Assembly (NCBI RefSeq): GCF_963576615.1
Contig: NC_088714.1
Coordinates: forward strand, 35,939,143-36,003,142
Origin: Watersipora subatra
Taxonomy: Eukaryota; Bryozoa; Gymnolaemata; Cheilostomatida; Watersiporidae
Direction: 5' to 3'
DNA length: 64,000 nucleotides
Shown one piece after another: positions 1 through 10,082 of this stretch. The notes under the pieces were generated by a model. The model was not told where the DNA came from, did no database searches, and worked only from the letters and a program-made list of their open reading frames with translations. Positions within the stretch are counted from its first letter, which is position 1; the number at the start of each line of letters is the position of its first letter. The position numbers and the translations under genes were made by a program.

Positions 1-255
1 ACAGACAGACATATGAATGACAGACAGACATATGAATGACAGACAGACATATGAATGACAGACAGACATATGAATGACAGACAGACATATGAATGACAGA
101 CAGACATATGAATGACAGACAGACATATGAATGACAGACAGACATATGAATGACAGACAGACATATGAATGACAGACAGACATATGAATGACAGACAGAC
201 ATATGAATGACAGACAGACATATGAATGAAAGACAGACATATGAATGACAGACAC
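1..255. repeat. 19-bp minisatellite, cut by the window start
   Basis: Tandem copies of ACAGACAGACATATGAATG, nearly identical, with one ACAG to AAAG change near 229. The array continues leftward out of the window, so its full length is unknown. It lies upstream of the first recognisable exon. Confidence 0.95.
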
Positions 256-485
256 TCACATTTATACATTTAGATTTTTATTATTGGTTTTGTTCTGCAG
301 TCTTTAAATGTTGAAAACTCCACCACTTCCTTCCTTTCAAAACTTGGAAAATCTCTTCACTGATTCCAAGTTAATCTTTAGCAACATCATTTTATGGCAA
401 AGAAAAAATCGATTAGATGTATTTATTGAAATATTTATGGTATTTATTTGTTTTAAAATAAAATGGTTAAGGTTATTGTTTCTAG

Positions 486-612
486 ATCGGCAAAGTGTAT
501 GTGGCGCTTCCTGACAGCAAGCATCATAAAACTTATCTCTTTGGGCTGCCAGAGAAGCTTGATGTTATCACGGAGGAGTTTAGCCGAGAAATTCCGATAA
601 GGCGTGCCATCG
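486..612 (+). CDS. Internal exon 1 of the putative SAM-domain gene
   Basis: The exon is bounded by a pyrimidine-rich acceptor ending TTTCTAG at 485 and a strong donor GTAAGT at 613. It reads 42 codons plus one base, with no stop, in the frame beginning IGKVYVALPDSK and continuing through LFGLPEKLDVITEEFSRE. It leaves in phase 1, and the next candidate exon enters in the matching phase. I do not recognise the protein segment. It is placed in the same gene as the SAM exons downstream because four successive exons (486, 4378, 19989, 20287) chain in consistent phase on this strand; that link is inference. The true 5' end of the gene lies left of the window. Confidence 0.55.
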
Positions 613-617
613 GTAAG

Positions 618-1540
618 TGTCCGGTTTATATCTTATACAGATAATCAGCAAAGAGCATTCTTCAAGTTGGCCCTATATCCAACACAAAGATACTTGAATA
701 AGAAAAAACGTATTGTTTATTTTTGATTTTCGTTAAGGTGTTCCACTTTTCAACTTTTTATTTGCAGCTTTCAAAAAAGATTATATTCTGTGCGTTAGAT
801 TCCGCATGTGACTTGAACCACTGGACAGAAATTCTGATGTTAATATAATAGGTAGGGCTTAGTTATAGTTATAGTGCTGCAGGCCGAGACACAAATATGA
901 TGATTGAAAGTAAGGTCAAGAGCTAACATAGCACCAGGAAAAATCAATAGATTTTGAATTGAAATAGTATTATCCACGCAACAAAGCCAGCGGGAAAAAT
1001 CGATCAAAAGATTCTCATTAAGTGCTCACAGTTTTGCAAAGCTAAAACTGTGGTGATCATAGATAACAATATTTGTTTTGTACATTAAACGTTACAATTA
1101 AAAAATTATAATTTATCCTACATACTTTGGCCTTGGCATGGATGCTAAAAGTATTACACTGGCATTCATCACTACTTGGAATGGGGCACCACGGGGCTGA
1201 TTTTGGTCTTGCAGAAGAAAAACCTAATTTAGGTATGTTGATCACGGACAAAAATATGCAATTAAGGTTGACAGACAGCAAATTTGTAATATAAATGATA
1301 ATGCATGCTCATATGGTTGTAACAAGGGAGCAAAATTGTGAAAAAGACATTTCTTGCAATGCACTCTATTGAACTTTTTTGTTGACAAAACAAAAACAAC
1401 TTCTTTGGCACCTAAAAAGTTAACTCTCATTGTAAAAGTTTGTGAGAGAACTTGTAGACAAAAGTCTCTCATTCTTCTCTTTATAGAAACTAGGACATAC
1501 TTTACTTAATACCTAGGCTAGCTAGTATGCAAGGATAAAA
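618..1540. other. Intronic sequence, no feature seen
   Basis: AT-rich unique-looking sequence between exon 1 and the 49-bp array. Short open frames here have no coding character. I see no RNA gene, terminal repeat or exon. Confidence 0.5.
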
Positions 1541-2378
1541 AAACGTGTACCAACATCCTCTGAATGCCCGTAGCACCGCTAGAGCTAGTACTACTGTACC
1601 AACATCTACCAAATGCCCGTAGCACCGCTAGAGGTCGTACTACTGTACCAACATCCTCTGAATGCCAGTAGCACCGCTAGAGCTAGTACTACTGTACCAA
1701 CATCCTCTGAATGCTAGTAGCACCACTAGAGGTAGTACTACTGTACCAACATCCTCTGAATGCCCGTAGCACCGCTAGAGCTAGTACTACTGTACCAACA
1801 TCCTCTGAATGCTAGTAGCACCGCTAGAGGTAGTACTACTGTACCAACATCTACCAAATGCCCGTAGCACCGCTAGAGGTAGTACTACTGTACCAACATC
1901 CTCTGAATGCCCGTAGCACCGCTAGAGCTAGTACTACTGTACCAACATCCTCTGAATGCTAGTAGCACCGCTAGAGGTAGTACTACTGTACCAACATCTA
2001 CCAAATGCCCGTAGCACCGCTAGAGCTAGTACTACTGTACCAACATCTACCAAATGCCCGTAGCACCACTAGAGGTAGTACTACTGTACCAACATCCTCT
2101 GAATGCTAGTAGCACCACTAGAGGTAGTACTACTGTACCAACATCCTCTGAATGCCCATAGCACCGCTAGAGCTAGTACTGCTGTACCAACATCCTCTGA
2201 ATGCTAGTAGCACCGCTAGAGGTAGTACTACTATACCAACATCTACCAAATGCCCGTAGCACCGCTAGAGGTAGTACTACTGTACCAACATCCTCTGAAT
2301 GCCCGTAGCACCGCTAGAGCTAGTACTACTGTACCAACATCCTCTGAATGCTAGTAGCACCGCTAGAGGTAGAACTAT
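1541..2378. repeat. 49-bp minisatellite, about 17 units
   Basis: Units begin GTACCAACATCCTCTGAATG and end with GCTAGTACTACT. Two variants alternate: CCTCTGAATG against CTACCAAATG, and GAGCTAG against GAGGTAG, giving a patterned higher-order structure. The final unit is decayed and is the insertion point of the hAT-like element that follows. Confidence 0.95.
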
Positions 2379-2383
2379 TATAC

Positions 2384-3643
2384 CAGGGGTTTCCAAACTT
2401 TTGCAAAGGGGCTGATTTGGTGTGTTAAAAACTTAGGGGGCCAACCGCGGCGGACATTTTTTAAATATAGCAACAATTAATTTAAATAAATTTTACCGAG
2501 CTAATTTGTGTTCATATTTGCTTTTTTATTTCAATTTCAGCTATCTTAAGCATGTGTTTTGGTTTGTTTGAAACATGCATATCAAAATTGCACTGAAATT
2601 ATAATTGAAATTTAATAATTACTCAACTTCATTTTTTAACACTAACTTTTTTTTAGCAGCTGAACAGAAGTAATTGTACTCTTGGATACAAACTACATTT
2701 GAAACAAAACAATATCTCACCATGGCAGTTTAATATTTATACGAATTTTTAAACACAATTACAGAAAAATGAACAAGTAATAAGCATATTAACAAGTGCA
2801 GGGCTCATTTAAAATATGACAGTAACTATATATGTTGGTTGGATTTTTAAATGTTTAACATGCAGGTAACAGCTCTTCTGCCCCCTTTGGTAACCCTTAG
2901 AACCTTGGTCGTTTTTTTTCAGCGCCAGCACCTTAAGAAATTTGTCTAACGATCCGAAGTTTTTAAATTTTTATTAAATATAACTAAACATGTTCATAAT
3001 ACAATGATATTTGCCAAAACATTAGTAAAAAGGTTGAGCAACCCACAGAAAATGCCATCAAACAGAAAAAAACAGTGCGTCACCGTTATTCAGGCCAAAA
3101 CTATAAAAGTTTGTAAGATTTAAAAAAAACTTGTAAAAACATTTACAGTAGCATCATATCCATTGAGCACGTGTTCATCCTCATTTCACGATTCAAAATA
3201 TATTGAAAAATTATAGTTTGTATCATAAAATCCTTTATTTGCATCACAATCATTTATGACCTATTAAAAAACGAGTTGTATAAAAAATTTTCGCGATACC
3301 GTTCTAATAGAATTTATTATTAAATCGAAGGAAGTAAAGATATTTGAAAACTGTTACAAATGGATGAGACATTTCTGTTCAAACGCTCTGTGCAAGAATT
3401 AATCTGATTGGTTTACGCTGTTACTTAGAAACTGCTTTTGTAAACAAAGCCATGTGAATGCCAGAATTCCAGCTGTTAGGGATTTTGGCACCCCACGCAA
3501 TGTTGGCAAATCGGCCATTAGGGTTCCAAGGGTTAATTTTACAGGCGTGCCAGTCGTTATTGACTTTATGACAGAGGCTGCGGGCCGGATGAAAATTGAC
3601 CCGAGACGCATTTGGCCAGTGGGCCAGACTTTTGACATGTCTG
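2384..3643. mobile_element. hAT-like non-autonomous DNA element
   Basis: The element begins CAGGGGTTTCCAAAC and ends GACTTTTGACATGTCTG, imperfect inverted ends of the kind seen in hAT elements. It is flanked by an identical 8-bp direct repeat TATTATAC at 2376-2383 and 3644-3651, the duplication length typical of hAT insertion. No transposase frame is evident inside, so it is a MITE-like or deleted copy of about 1.26 kb. The open frames near 3454-3672 on both strands look like chance. Confidence 0.65.
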
Positions 3644-3694
3644 TATTATACTTACTTTGGTCTCTTCAGTAAGCAGTTCTTCTTTGTGTCTCAG

Positions 3695-3905
3695 CATCTT
3701 GCTGCCACAGCAACACAAGCCTGATTATTGCTGCCACAGCAACACAAGCCTGATTATTGCTGCCACAGCAACACAAGCCTGATTATTGCTGCCACAGCAA
3801 CACAAGCCTGATTATCGCTGCCACAGTAACACCAGCCTGATTATTGCTGCTACAGTAACACAAGCCTGATTATTGCTGCTACAGCAACACAAGACTGATT
3901 ATTTC
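3695..3905. repeat. 29-bp minisatellite, about 7 units
   Basis: Units read ATTGCTGCCACAGCAACACA then AGCCTGATT, with point changes in the last three copies. Confidence 0.9.
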
Positions 3906-4377
3906 AGTGGCTGTTTCTGTCTGAATCCTAGTTGGTGGTTGGGCTAAGTCTATGGAAAACTTATTTGTATCTTTTTAGCGAAATAAATGATTTTTAATAT
4001 TCTGTTTTTGCCATATGCACCGGTAGGACTTGAGAACTTTGAGAAATATATTATCTGACCTCAACAATAATGTTTCCTTTGAAAGTAGTAGTGTCGTAAT
4101 GACCATTTCACAAGAGAGCTGACTGATATCTCTATGGTAACAGCATAACAAACAACTGCACTCTCAGTTTTAGTTGTCTTTGCCGGGAAAATATTCCCAT
4201 AAACATCCAAATGCTACATAACTCTTTGACTGGTCTTTCCTTTACAGTTTTAGTCGTATTCCCTACCAATTTTGGTAGTGTAGAATGTGGGATTAGCTTC
4301 AAAGCTATTTTATCAAGATTATTGTTTGGCAAAGAGCTTGTTAGGTATTTAGAAATAATAAAAGATATGTGTTGCAG

Positions 4378-4494
4378 ATGACAAAGCCTGCTGGTATGTA
4401 CAGGATACTTCCTCTGAGGAATCAGAAGAGGAAGATGAGCATAAGCCTGAGATGGCTGAAATGGCCTTAGATGCGTATGATACTGACATGCCAG
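4378..4494 (+). CDS. Internal exon 2 of the putative SAM-domain gene
   Basis: The acceptor is TGTTGCAG at 4377 and the donor is GTAATT at 4495. The 117-bp exon continues the phase of exon 1 (2 bases, 38 codons, 1 base). It encodes an acidic stretch, SSEESEEEDEHKPEM, followed by AEMALDAYDTDMP, so it is probably a disordered linker. No family was recognised from it. Membership in the SAM gene is inferred from strand and phase. Confidence 0.55.
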
Positions 4495-5087
4495 GTAATT
4501 TCAATTCATGGTCACTTGTTTGCGGATAGTGCTTTAAATCTTGAAAAATGTTTATATTTAAAAGAAAAACTAAAACAGCATTTGTTAAATAATAAAATAA
4601 GTAAACAGCTAAAGTATTTGCAAATAATTTATCTTAGTTGTTTTTTACTAAACTTAATTTTAAATAATTTACAAATACGATTAATTTGGTTATTTATGTG
4701 GAGTGGTATGGAAGTGAGAGCATGAGAACATGAGAGCATGAGAGAATGAGATTGATAAATGAGTGAAAACTCTGTGAAAGGGCTTACTTGATTGAATTAG
4801 GGCTAATTAGAAGATTTCACCTAAACGGACATGTAACTAAAAAGGCATAGAAGATAGAAAGGGATAGAGTGTTATAGAGTATTATTTGAGTGACAGGGGA
4901 AGGGTTGAATCGAGGTTGGAGGGAATTAGGGGAGGGGTGGAGTGAGGTGGAGTAGAGTGGAGTGAAATGAGGAGATGAGGGTAGAGCCAAGTGGAGTAGG
5001 AAACAGCAGACTATGATAGTAATATTTAAACAAGGTCTCAATGATGGTCAAGTGCTTTTGACCTTGCAGTCACAATAGCAGCTTTAG

Positions 5088-5240
5088 CAGATATATATAT
5101 GTATATATATAATAAAATATATACATAATAAAATATATATATAATAAAATATATACATAATAAAATATATATATCTATAAAAAATATATACATATATAAT
5201 AAAAATATATATACATGTATGTATATATGCATATATATAA
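5088..5240. repeat. AT-rich simple repeat
   Basis: Degenerate (TA)n with AATAAAATATATA blocks, at the outer edge of the Penelope-like inverted repeat. Confidence 0.85.
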
Positions 5241-5332
5241 ACTTCATGTAAAATTTCCACACAGAGTGCTCGATATTATAAAATAGAGCCTGTTATACAG
5301 AAACGGAAGTTTAAAACCTATGGTTAAAACAC

Positions 5333-5372
5333 TTTTTACTAATAGTTTCATGCTCTGAAGGAGCAATCAGCA
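5333..5372 (-). ncRNA. Degenerate hammerhead motif in PLE left arm
   Basis: This is the minus-strand counterpart of the motif at 7825-7882. The helix II sequence and GAAA are kept, but the core reads CTGCTGA rather than CTGATGA, which should abolish catalysis. Confidence 0.5.
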
Positions 5373-5698
5373 GATAACATATGTCAATCCACTACAGTTG
5401 TTTATATAATAGAGGTGAAGTAGCTAACAGATTGAAATGTTTAAATACATAGAGTCCATGGTCCTACTACAGCTTATGTCTTGTGATTGCATAACAGGAA
5501 TTTGTCTACATGTCTGCATGTAGATGACAGTTTGTTTCGTCTGTTCAATGTAGCCAACCCAGGCATTCGAATGATGTAAAACTTTTCCCACAAGCACAGG
5601 TTACATGGCATAGTTGAACAGTTGAATGATGTTGCCTTTCTCACAATTATCTATCTTATATTAAATCAATGTTGTTCTCCTTCAAGCTCCATACGTAT

Positions 5699-6447
5699 TG
5701 TGGAGGACTGGACAAATGTATTAACTATGCTCTTATCCTTAGATATCAATGTTCTTTATTACAACCTTATGTGTGGTTTTCTATTATACCCTATTATGTA
5801 ACACTGCATATCTAGGCCTGCCTCACAGGCCTGCCGCAACACAATTAGATGTTATATAAATATCTAGGCCTGCCTTACAGGCCTGCCTCAACACAATTAG
5901 GTGTTATGTAATCATTATGTAAGTGGGCGGAGTAAGACCCATATATAAGGAGGAGGCGCAAGCCACCTCAGGGGGATAATTATTGCGAGCTTGATGCTGT
6001 TTGACGCTGTGTTACACGTATTCTTGATTATATATAATAAATAGTCTAAATTCACTCACACGGACTGATCACGTTTATGCCTGCCTGGGTGGCTTAGTCA
6101 GGACCATTCTACCAGAACTGATCTGGCTTCAAGTAAGAACTGCTTGGGAGATACCTAAGGAAGGCTAGGGGTTGGCTACGCTACAACTGGACCTGATCAG
6201 AAATGCGATAGCATTAGAGATCAGGCCCTACAGTAAGCTAGCCGGGACCTAGACTAGCCAAGATAGGGTCTCAAAGAGCAGGCTGGGTTAGCGTTCCAAG
6301 TGAGCCTGAATTGAGGGCAACCAGCTGCGGCCTGATCGGACCACTAGGTGTGTCAGGCAGGCCGACGAGTGGAAGGCCCAGAGTTCAGGCTGCACCGGCT
6401 TGTTAGGAAAGTAAGGCTGGCTCAGCTATCGGGGCCAAGCCCTTACA
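5699..6447. mobile_element. Solo LTR inserted in the PLE left arm
   Basis: A 749-bp block has TGTGGAGG at its left end and CCTTACA at its right end, the usual TG...CA LTR termini. It is flanked by GTAT at 5695-5698 and again at 6448-6451. The other PLE arm shows the uninterrupted sequence across this point, so insertion is directly visible. Inside are a TATA-like box at 5941-5950 and AATAAA at 6036, as expected for U3/R, followed by a long GC-richer U5-like part. No internal retrotransposon sequence remains. Confidence 0.8.
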
Positions 6448-6546
6448 GTATTTACTCAATTCGGTGCTAGATCTCTTTTGTGCATGTCTAAATGTTGACT
6501 TGTGGTTTGTATAGCGTGTTTTAAAAGTGTTATCAGTAAGTCCAAC

Positions 6547-7317
6547 TTAGTGCTGGTCCGGCTGCTCATCTGCTGTTGTCACTGTTGCTTTGTACACTAC
6601 TGACTTAGTTAAGCACTTTCCATCTAACGGGCAATCTTCCTTAATTTGGCAGTTGCATTCTCTTGTAACCTCAGGGTCAGCTTGCAGTAAGACGATATTG
6701 TGTGAGTTTATAGTCTGCTTGATGTTTTTCATGCAACTATAACTCACTTTGGTGTTGTTTCGGTTAAATATCTTTCGCAGTGGGTGTGTGTTTGAAAACT
6801 CACTGTCGAGCATGCGTAAAAAATTTTTCCCGATGTTGCTGGTCACATTTTTGCTGAAAGGTGGATTATACCGAGTTATCTGCCTTTGTCTGTTTTTCTT
6901 TTCTTTGCCTGTTGTTGCTGGTGAATATGTTAGCTGGTAATCATATCCACTTTTGTTTAGCGCATTCTGGTAGATTCCTGTTTCACTCACAAAAGATGCC
7001 TCGTCAGATGAAATGTTTATAAGCCTTCTATTTATGGCAGTTGGTAGATTCTTAAGGATTTGTAGTGGATGATTGGATCTCTTATCTATATATCGCAGAG
7101 TGTTGTTGGGTTTGTTGTAAATTTTATATGTTTTGTTGTTTAGATTCAATGTTACATCCAAGAAGTTGACGATTTTTCGGTTGGTGTTGATTGTGATTTT
7201 CAAGTCATTTCTCCTAAATATTGCGCAAATTTTCTTTTTGGTATTTTCGGCTTTTTGAGCTCCGCCTAGAGACAGTTGCATTCTCTGCCTTAATTTGGCA
7301 GAGAATGCAACTGCCAA
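6547..7317 (-). pseudogene. PLE reverse transcriptase C-terminal/linker fragment
   Basis: This minus-strand frame of about 256 codons matches the Penelope-like ORF between the late RT domain and the GIY-YIG endonuclease. Recognisable blocks are VNFLDVTLNL, a YI..RSNHP block, the SGYDYQL and NPPFSKNV blocks, NIGKNFL, KVSYSCMKNI and the CNC...DCPLDGKC cysteine cluster, ending in VVYKATV. The N-terminal 15 or so codons come from the inverted-repeat junction and are not PLE protein. The frame ends where the tyrosine codon of the endonuclease YVG motif, intact in the plus-strand arm, has become TAA. The catalytic RT motifs are missing through 5' truncation, so it is inactive. Confidence 0.8.
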
Positions 7318-7908
7318 ATTAAGGAAGATTGCCCGTTAGATGGAAAGTGCTTAACTAAGTCAGTAGTGTACAAAGCAACAGTGACAACAGCAGATGAGCA
7401 GCCGGACCAGCACTATGTTGGACTTACTGATAATACTTTTAAAACACTCTATACAAACCACAAGTCAACATTTAGACATGCACAAAAGAGATCTAGCACC
7501 GAATTGAGTAAATACATATGGAGCTTGAAGGAGAACAACATTGATTTTAATATAAGATAGATAATTGTGAGAAAGGCGACATCATTCAACTGTTCAACTA
7601 TGCCATGTAACCTGTGCTTGTGGGAAAAGTTTTACATCATTCGATGCCTGGGTTGGCTACATTGAACAGGCGAAATGAACTGTCATCTACATGCAGACAT
7701 GTAGACAGATTCTTGTTATGCAATCACAAGACATAAGCTGTAGTAGGACCATGGACTCTATGTAGTTAAACATTTCAATCTGTTAGCTACTTCACCTCTA
7801 TTATATAAACACCTGTAGTGGATTGACATGTTTTATCTGATGATTGCTCCTTCAGAGCATGAAACTAGTAGTAAAAAGTGTTTTAACCATAGGTTTTAAA
7901 CTTCCGTT
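7302..7908 (+). pseudogene. PLE GIY-YIG endonuclease end and 3' region
   Basis: The plus-strand arm starts at the cysteine-cluster segment and reads through YVGLTDNTFKTLYTNHKSTF and ELSKYIWSLKENN, which is the GIY-YIG endonuclease domain of Penelope-like elements. The frame stops at 7560. The remaining end of the domain (CNLCLWEKFYII, then the NKRNEL-like stretch) is readable only with frameshifts. The 3' part contains a hammerhead motif at 7825-7882. It is the inverted partner of 5303-6663. Confidence 0.75.
7825..7882 (+). ncRNA. Hammerhead ribozyme motif in PLE 3' region
   Basis: CTGATGA at 7837-7843 is followed by a helix II made of TGCTC and GAGCA around loop CTTCA, then GAAA at 7861-7864 and a short self-complementary ACTAGTAGT segment with a potential GTA cleavage triplet. 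This order (helix I, CUGAUGA, helix II, GAAA, short helix III, NUH) is the short-stem-III hammerhead reported in Penelope-like elements. Helix I pairing is weak here, so activity is uncertain. Confidence 0.6.
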
Positions 7909-7917
7909 GCTATATAT

Positions 7918-8360
7918 ATATTATATATATATTTCTCAAAGTCTGTGTGTTCATTCGTTGGAAATCCGGCTATAGATCTTAAAATCTTGAAACAAATATT
8001 CCGAACCGAAGAAGATTCGATCTCGGACCAATCCGTTCACAAGTCTTACACCTAGCCCACTGGACTATGGAAGTCAAATTGCTAGCCTACCAATATAAGG
8101 CATTATATCAGAGCAATACCTAACTGCTTTACGTATGACGTGGGTCATAGCATAACGTCACGAGAAGACGTTTGCTCACATTATTAAATTGCCTAATAGC
8201 AAAACTCTCACTGCTTCTCATTGTTTATAAGACCAAAAACTTTTCTCATGATATGTAGTTTGAAAGTTAGAATGGCAAATGTTGTAATATGTTAAATACA
8301 AATCAATTTTCTGTCCAAATACTCTTCTATTACACGGGCAACGCCGGGTGGCACAGCTAG
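7918..8360 (-). mobile_element. SINE-like composite repeat, copy 1
   Basis: Read on the minus strand, the copy starts with ACTAGCTGTGCCACCCGGCG and ends with CTTTGAGAAATATATATA. Near its 3' end is a tRNA-like module: an A-box-like TAGTCCAGTGGGCTAGG and a B-box-like GATCGAATC (around 8025-8075). The same head, tRNA-like module and tail recur at several places in the window, so this is one dispersed family. It is probably a SINE; the family name is not known to me. Confidence 0.6.
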
Positions 8361-8377
8361 TATATATATATATATAT

Positions 8378-8575
8378 ATATATATCACTTTTGTGATTTG
8401 AGCTCTCTGGTGTCAGCACATTGACTTTCTTAAAGTCTGTGAATCAACTTAGTTGTTTCATGGCAGGAAGTCAACTCTCATTGGGATTTGTGTCCCTTGC
8501 CTAAGCTCTGAGCTGCACTGATGAGGCTTCAATAGCCGAAACAGTACTGTCTGTAGCATGAGTATATATATATAT
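8378..8575 (+). mobile_element. Hammerhead-bearing short repeat, copy 1, between (TA)n tracts
   Basis: About 190 bp bounded by (TA)n on both sides and ending with the hammerhead motif at 8505-8565. An inverted copy with high similarity lies at 62752-62930. Size, (TA)n borders and the ribozyme suggest a PLE-derived or retrozyme-like non-autonomous element; that identity is inference. Confidence 0.6.
8505..8565 (+). ncRNA. Hammerhead ribozyme, short stem III type
   Basis: Core CTGATGA at 8518-8524. Helix II is GGCT/AGCC around loop TCAAT. GAAA is at 8538-8541. Helix III is CAG/CTG with a TA loop, closed by the A-T pair, then the GTC cleavage triplet ends at 8551. Helix I pairs CTGCA (8513-8517) with TGTAG (8552-8556), with one G-U pair, and extends by one G-C pair. 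All conserved core positions are present. Confidence 0.8.
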
Positions 8576-8611
8576 ATTTGAAAAAATATTACGAAGAAAG
8601 TAAACTTTTAG

Positions 8612-8660
8612 TAATTGCGCTACAAATTTGTTTCGTGCAATACACTCATCAGAGGCGTTT
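8612..8660 (-). ncRNA. Hammerhead ribozyme, left arm of the palindrome
   Basis: On the minus strand CTGATGA lies at 8652-8646, followed by helix II GTGT/GCAC around ATT, then GAAAC, the ACAAATTTGT helix III and GTA. It differs from the right arm by a few bases that keep helix II paired (a U-G pair), so the structure is retained. Confidence 0.75.
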
Positions 8661-8679
8661 GTACTAAAATTTTTTAGTA

Positions 8680-8726
8680 CAAACGCGTCTGATGAGTGCA
8701 TCGCACGAAACAAATTTGTAGCGCAA
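8680..8726 (+). ncRNA. Hammerhead ribozyme, right arm of the palindrome
   Basis: CTGATGA at 8689-8695. Helix II is GTGC/GCAC around loop ATC. GAAA is at 8707-8710. Helix III is the self-complementary ACAAATTTGT, followed by the cleavage triplet GTA. Helix I pairs GCGT (8685-8688) with GCGC (8721-8724), including a U-G pair. Confidence 0.75.
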
Positions 8727-8843
8727 TTATTAAAAGTTTACTTTCTTCGTAATATTTTTTCAAATATTTCGTACTCCACTAATTATATCTTAGGTTTTTA
8801 ATGTAGAGTTCTCTTTTTATATGCTTTTGCACCTGCTTTTAGT

Positions 8844-8844
<1 letters not shown>

Positions 8845-8900
<56 letters not shown>
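8845..8900. repeat. (TA)n microsatellite
   Basis: Near-pure TA dinucleotide run. Confidence 0.95.
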
Positions 8901-8902
<2 letters not shown>

Positions 8903-9012
8903 ATTTAGTAATTTTTTGTTTTGTCAAATTTTAATAAATTTCTTACCAAATTTATAGTCAGCTCTACTTTAGTATCGAGCACTTTATGCTGACTTTTAGC
9001 CTATACTGTATT

Positions 9013-9288
9013 GTATATACATGTATATATATATACTTGTTCATCTATATATATTATATGTAAAAAAAAAATATATATATACTTGTTCATCTATATATAT
9101 TATATATAAAAAATTATATATATATACTTATTCATCTATATATATATCTATATATGTATATATATATATATATGTATGTTTATGTATATATATATATGTA
9201 TATGTATATATATATGTATATGTATATATATATGTATATGTATATATATATGTATATATATATGTATATGTATATATATATATGTATG

Positions 9289-9361
<73 letters not shown>
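9013..9361. repeat. (TA)n and (TGTATA)n simple-repeat block
   Basis: It starts with three copies of an approximately 50-bp unit containing ACTTGTTCATCTATATATAT, passes into TGTATATATA variants, and ends as pure TA. An inverted copy of the TGTTCATC motif (GATGAACA) closes the block at 9361. Open frames here are simple-repeat artefacts. Confidence 0.95.
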
Positions 9362-9362
<1 letters not shown>

Positions 9363-9369
9363 TGAACAA

Positions 9370-10080
9370 GTGCTGCAAAAACTGTAATAACACCTCCTAT
9401 CATATACAGCTATCATAAGTTTGTAGTAGTACTGTCTGGTTTGCAGGGCCTGGTATTGGACTGAGTCCAGTAATAACACCTAATATGAGAAACACAAGAA
9501 TGGTTCTGGAATAGTTGCAGCACTCAATCAGTTGACCTTGACCCGGCTTGGCCACATGATATCTCTATATCTGCTTTCAGTGAAGGATTTATCATTGAAT
9601 AAATTTAAAACGACATCAATGTACACATCTCTGTTGGTGCTTATTGTCCCACCGTTTCATGTATTAATACAGTTTATAACTATGGTAATATTTTATCGAA
9701 TAGAGATACTACAATACGTTGTAGTGATTACTAGTGATGGACTAATAGTTTTAGCTATTAGTACATCTGTAATTTATTATAGATGTAATCGCACTTCCAA
9801 AATGACATAACTTAGCACTTTCAAGCCTAATCCTAATCCTGTAACAAGCGTGTCCCCAGATCTTAGACTTAAATCAGATCTTAGACATAGATCAGATCTT
9901 AGACTGTATCAAATTCTTTTCATCGACTGTGAAAGCACTTAAAATGCAAGATTTTTTTTAGCCTGAATATCATAGCAAAGCTCCGAGCTTGCAAAACTTA
10001 ATGAAAAAATCAGCAATCAAACAGTAAACTTTTTTATTTTGCAGCTTTAAAACCTCTAAAACATCACCTTGTTCAAAAGG
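9370..10080. other. Intronic sequence, no gene supported
   Basis: Contains a small cluster of TCTTAGAC/AGATCAGA repeats at 9860-9910. A hydrophobic open frame at 9532-9810 has no recognisable motif and is most likely chance. Confidence 0.4.
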
Positions 10081-10082
10081 GT

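Larger units (their letters stand above)
5303..7908. mobile_element. Penelope-like element (PLE) in inverted-repeat form
   Basis: The left arm (5303-5694 plus 6452-6663, minus strand) and the right arm (7302-7908, plus strand) are inverted copies of the same PLE 3' part, differing by scattered substitutions. Between the arms lies further PLE coding sequence on the minus strand. A solo LTR interrupts the left arm. Truncated copies fused to an inverted partial copy are known for Penelope elements. Several stops and frameshifts show that it is dead. Confidence 0.8.
8577..8765. repeat. 189-bp palindrome carrying two opposed hammerheads
   Basis: The arms, from TTTGAAAAAATATTACGAAG to its complement at the right, are near-identical inverted copies meeting at about 8670. 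Each arm contains one hammerhead core, one per strand. The left side is bounded by a short (TA)n tract. Confidence 0.85.

Noticed and set aside
3454..3672. Overlapping open frames on both strands at the end of the hAT-like element
   Set aside because: They run across the element boundary and show no transposase motif.
9021..9479. Overlapping open frames of Tyr/Ile/Met repeats
   Set aside because: Translation of (TA)n and (TGTATA)n microsatellite.
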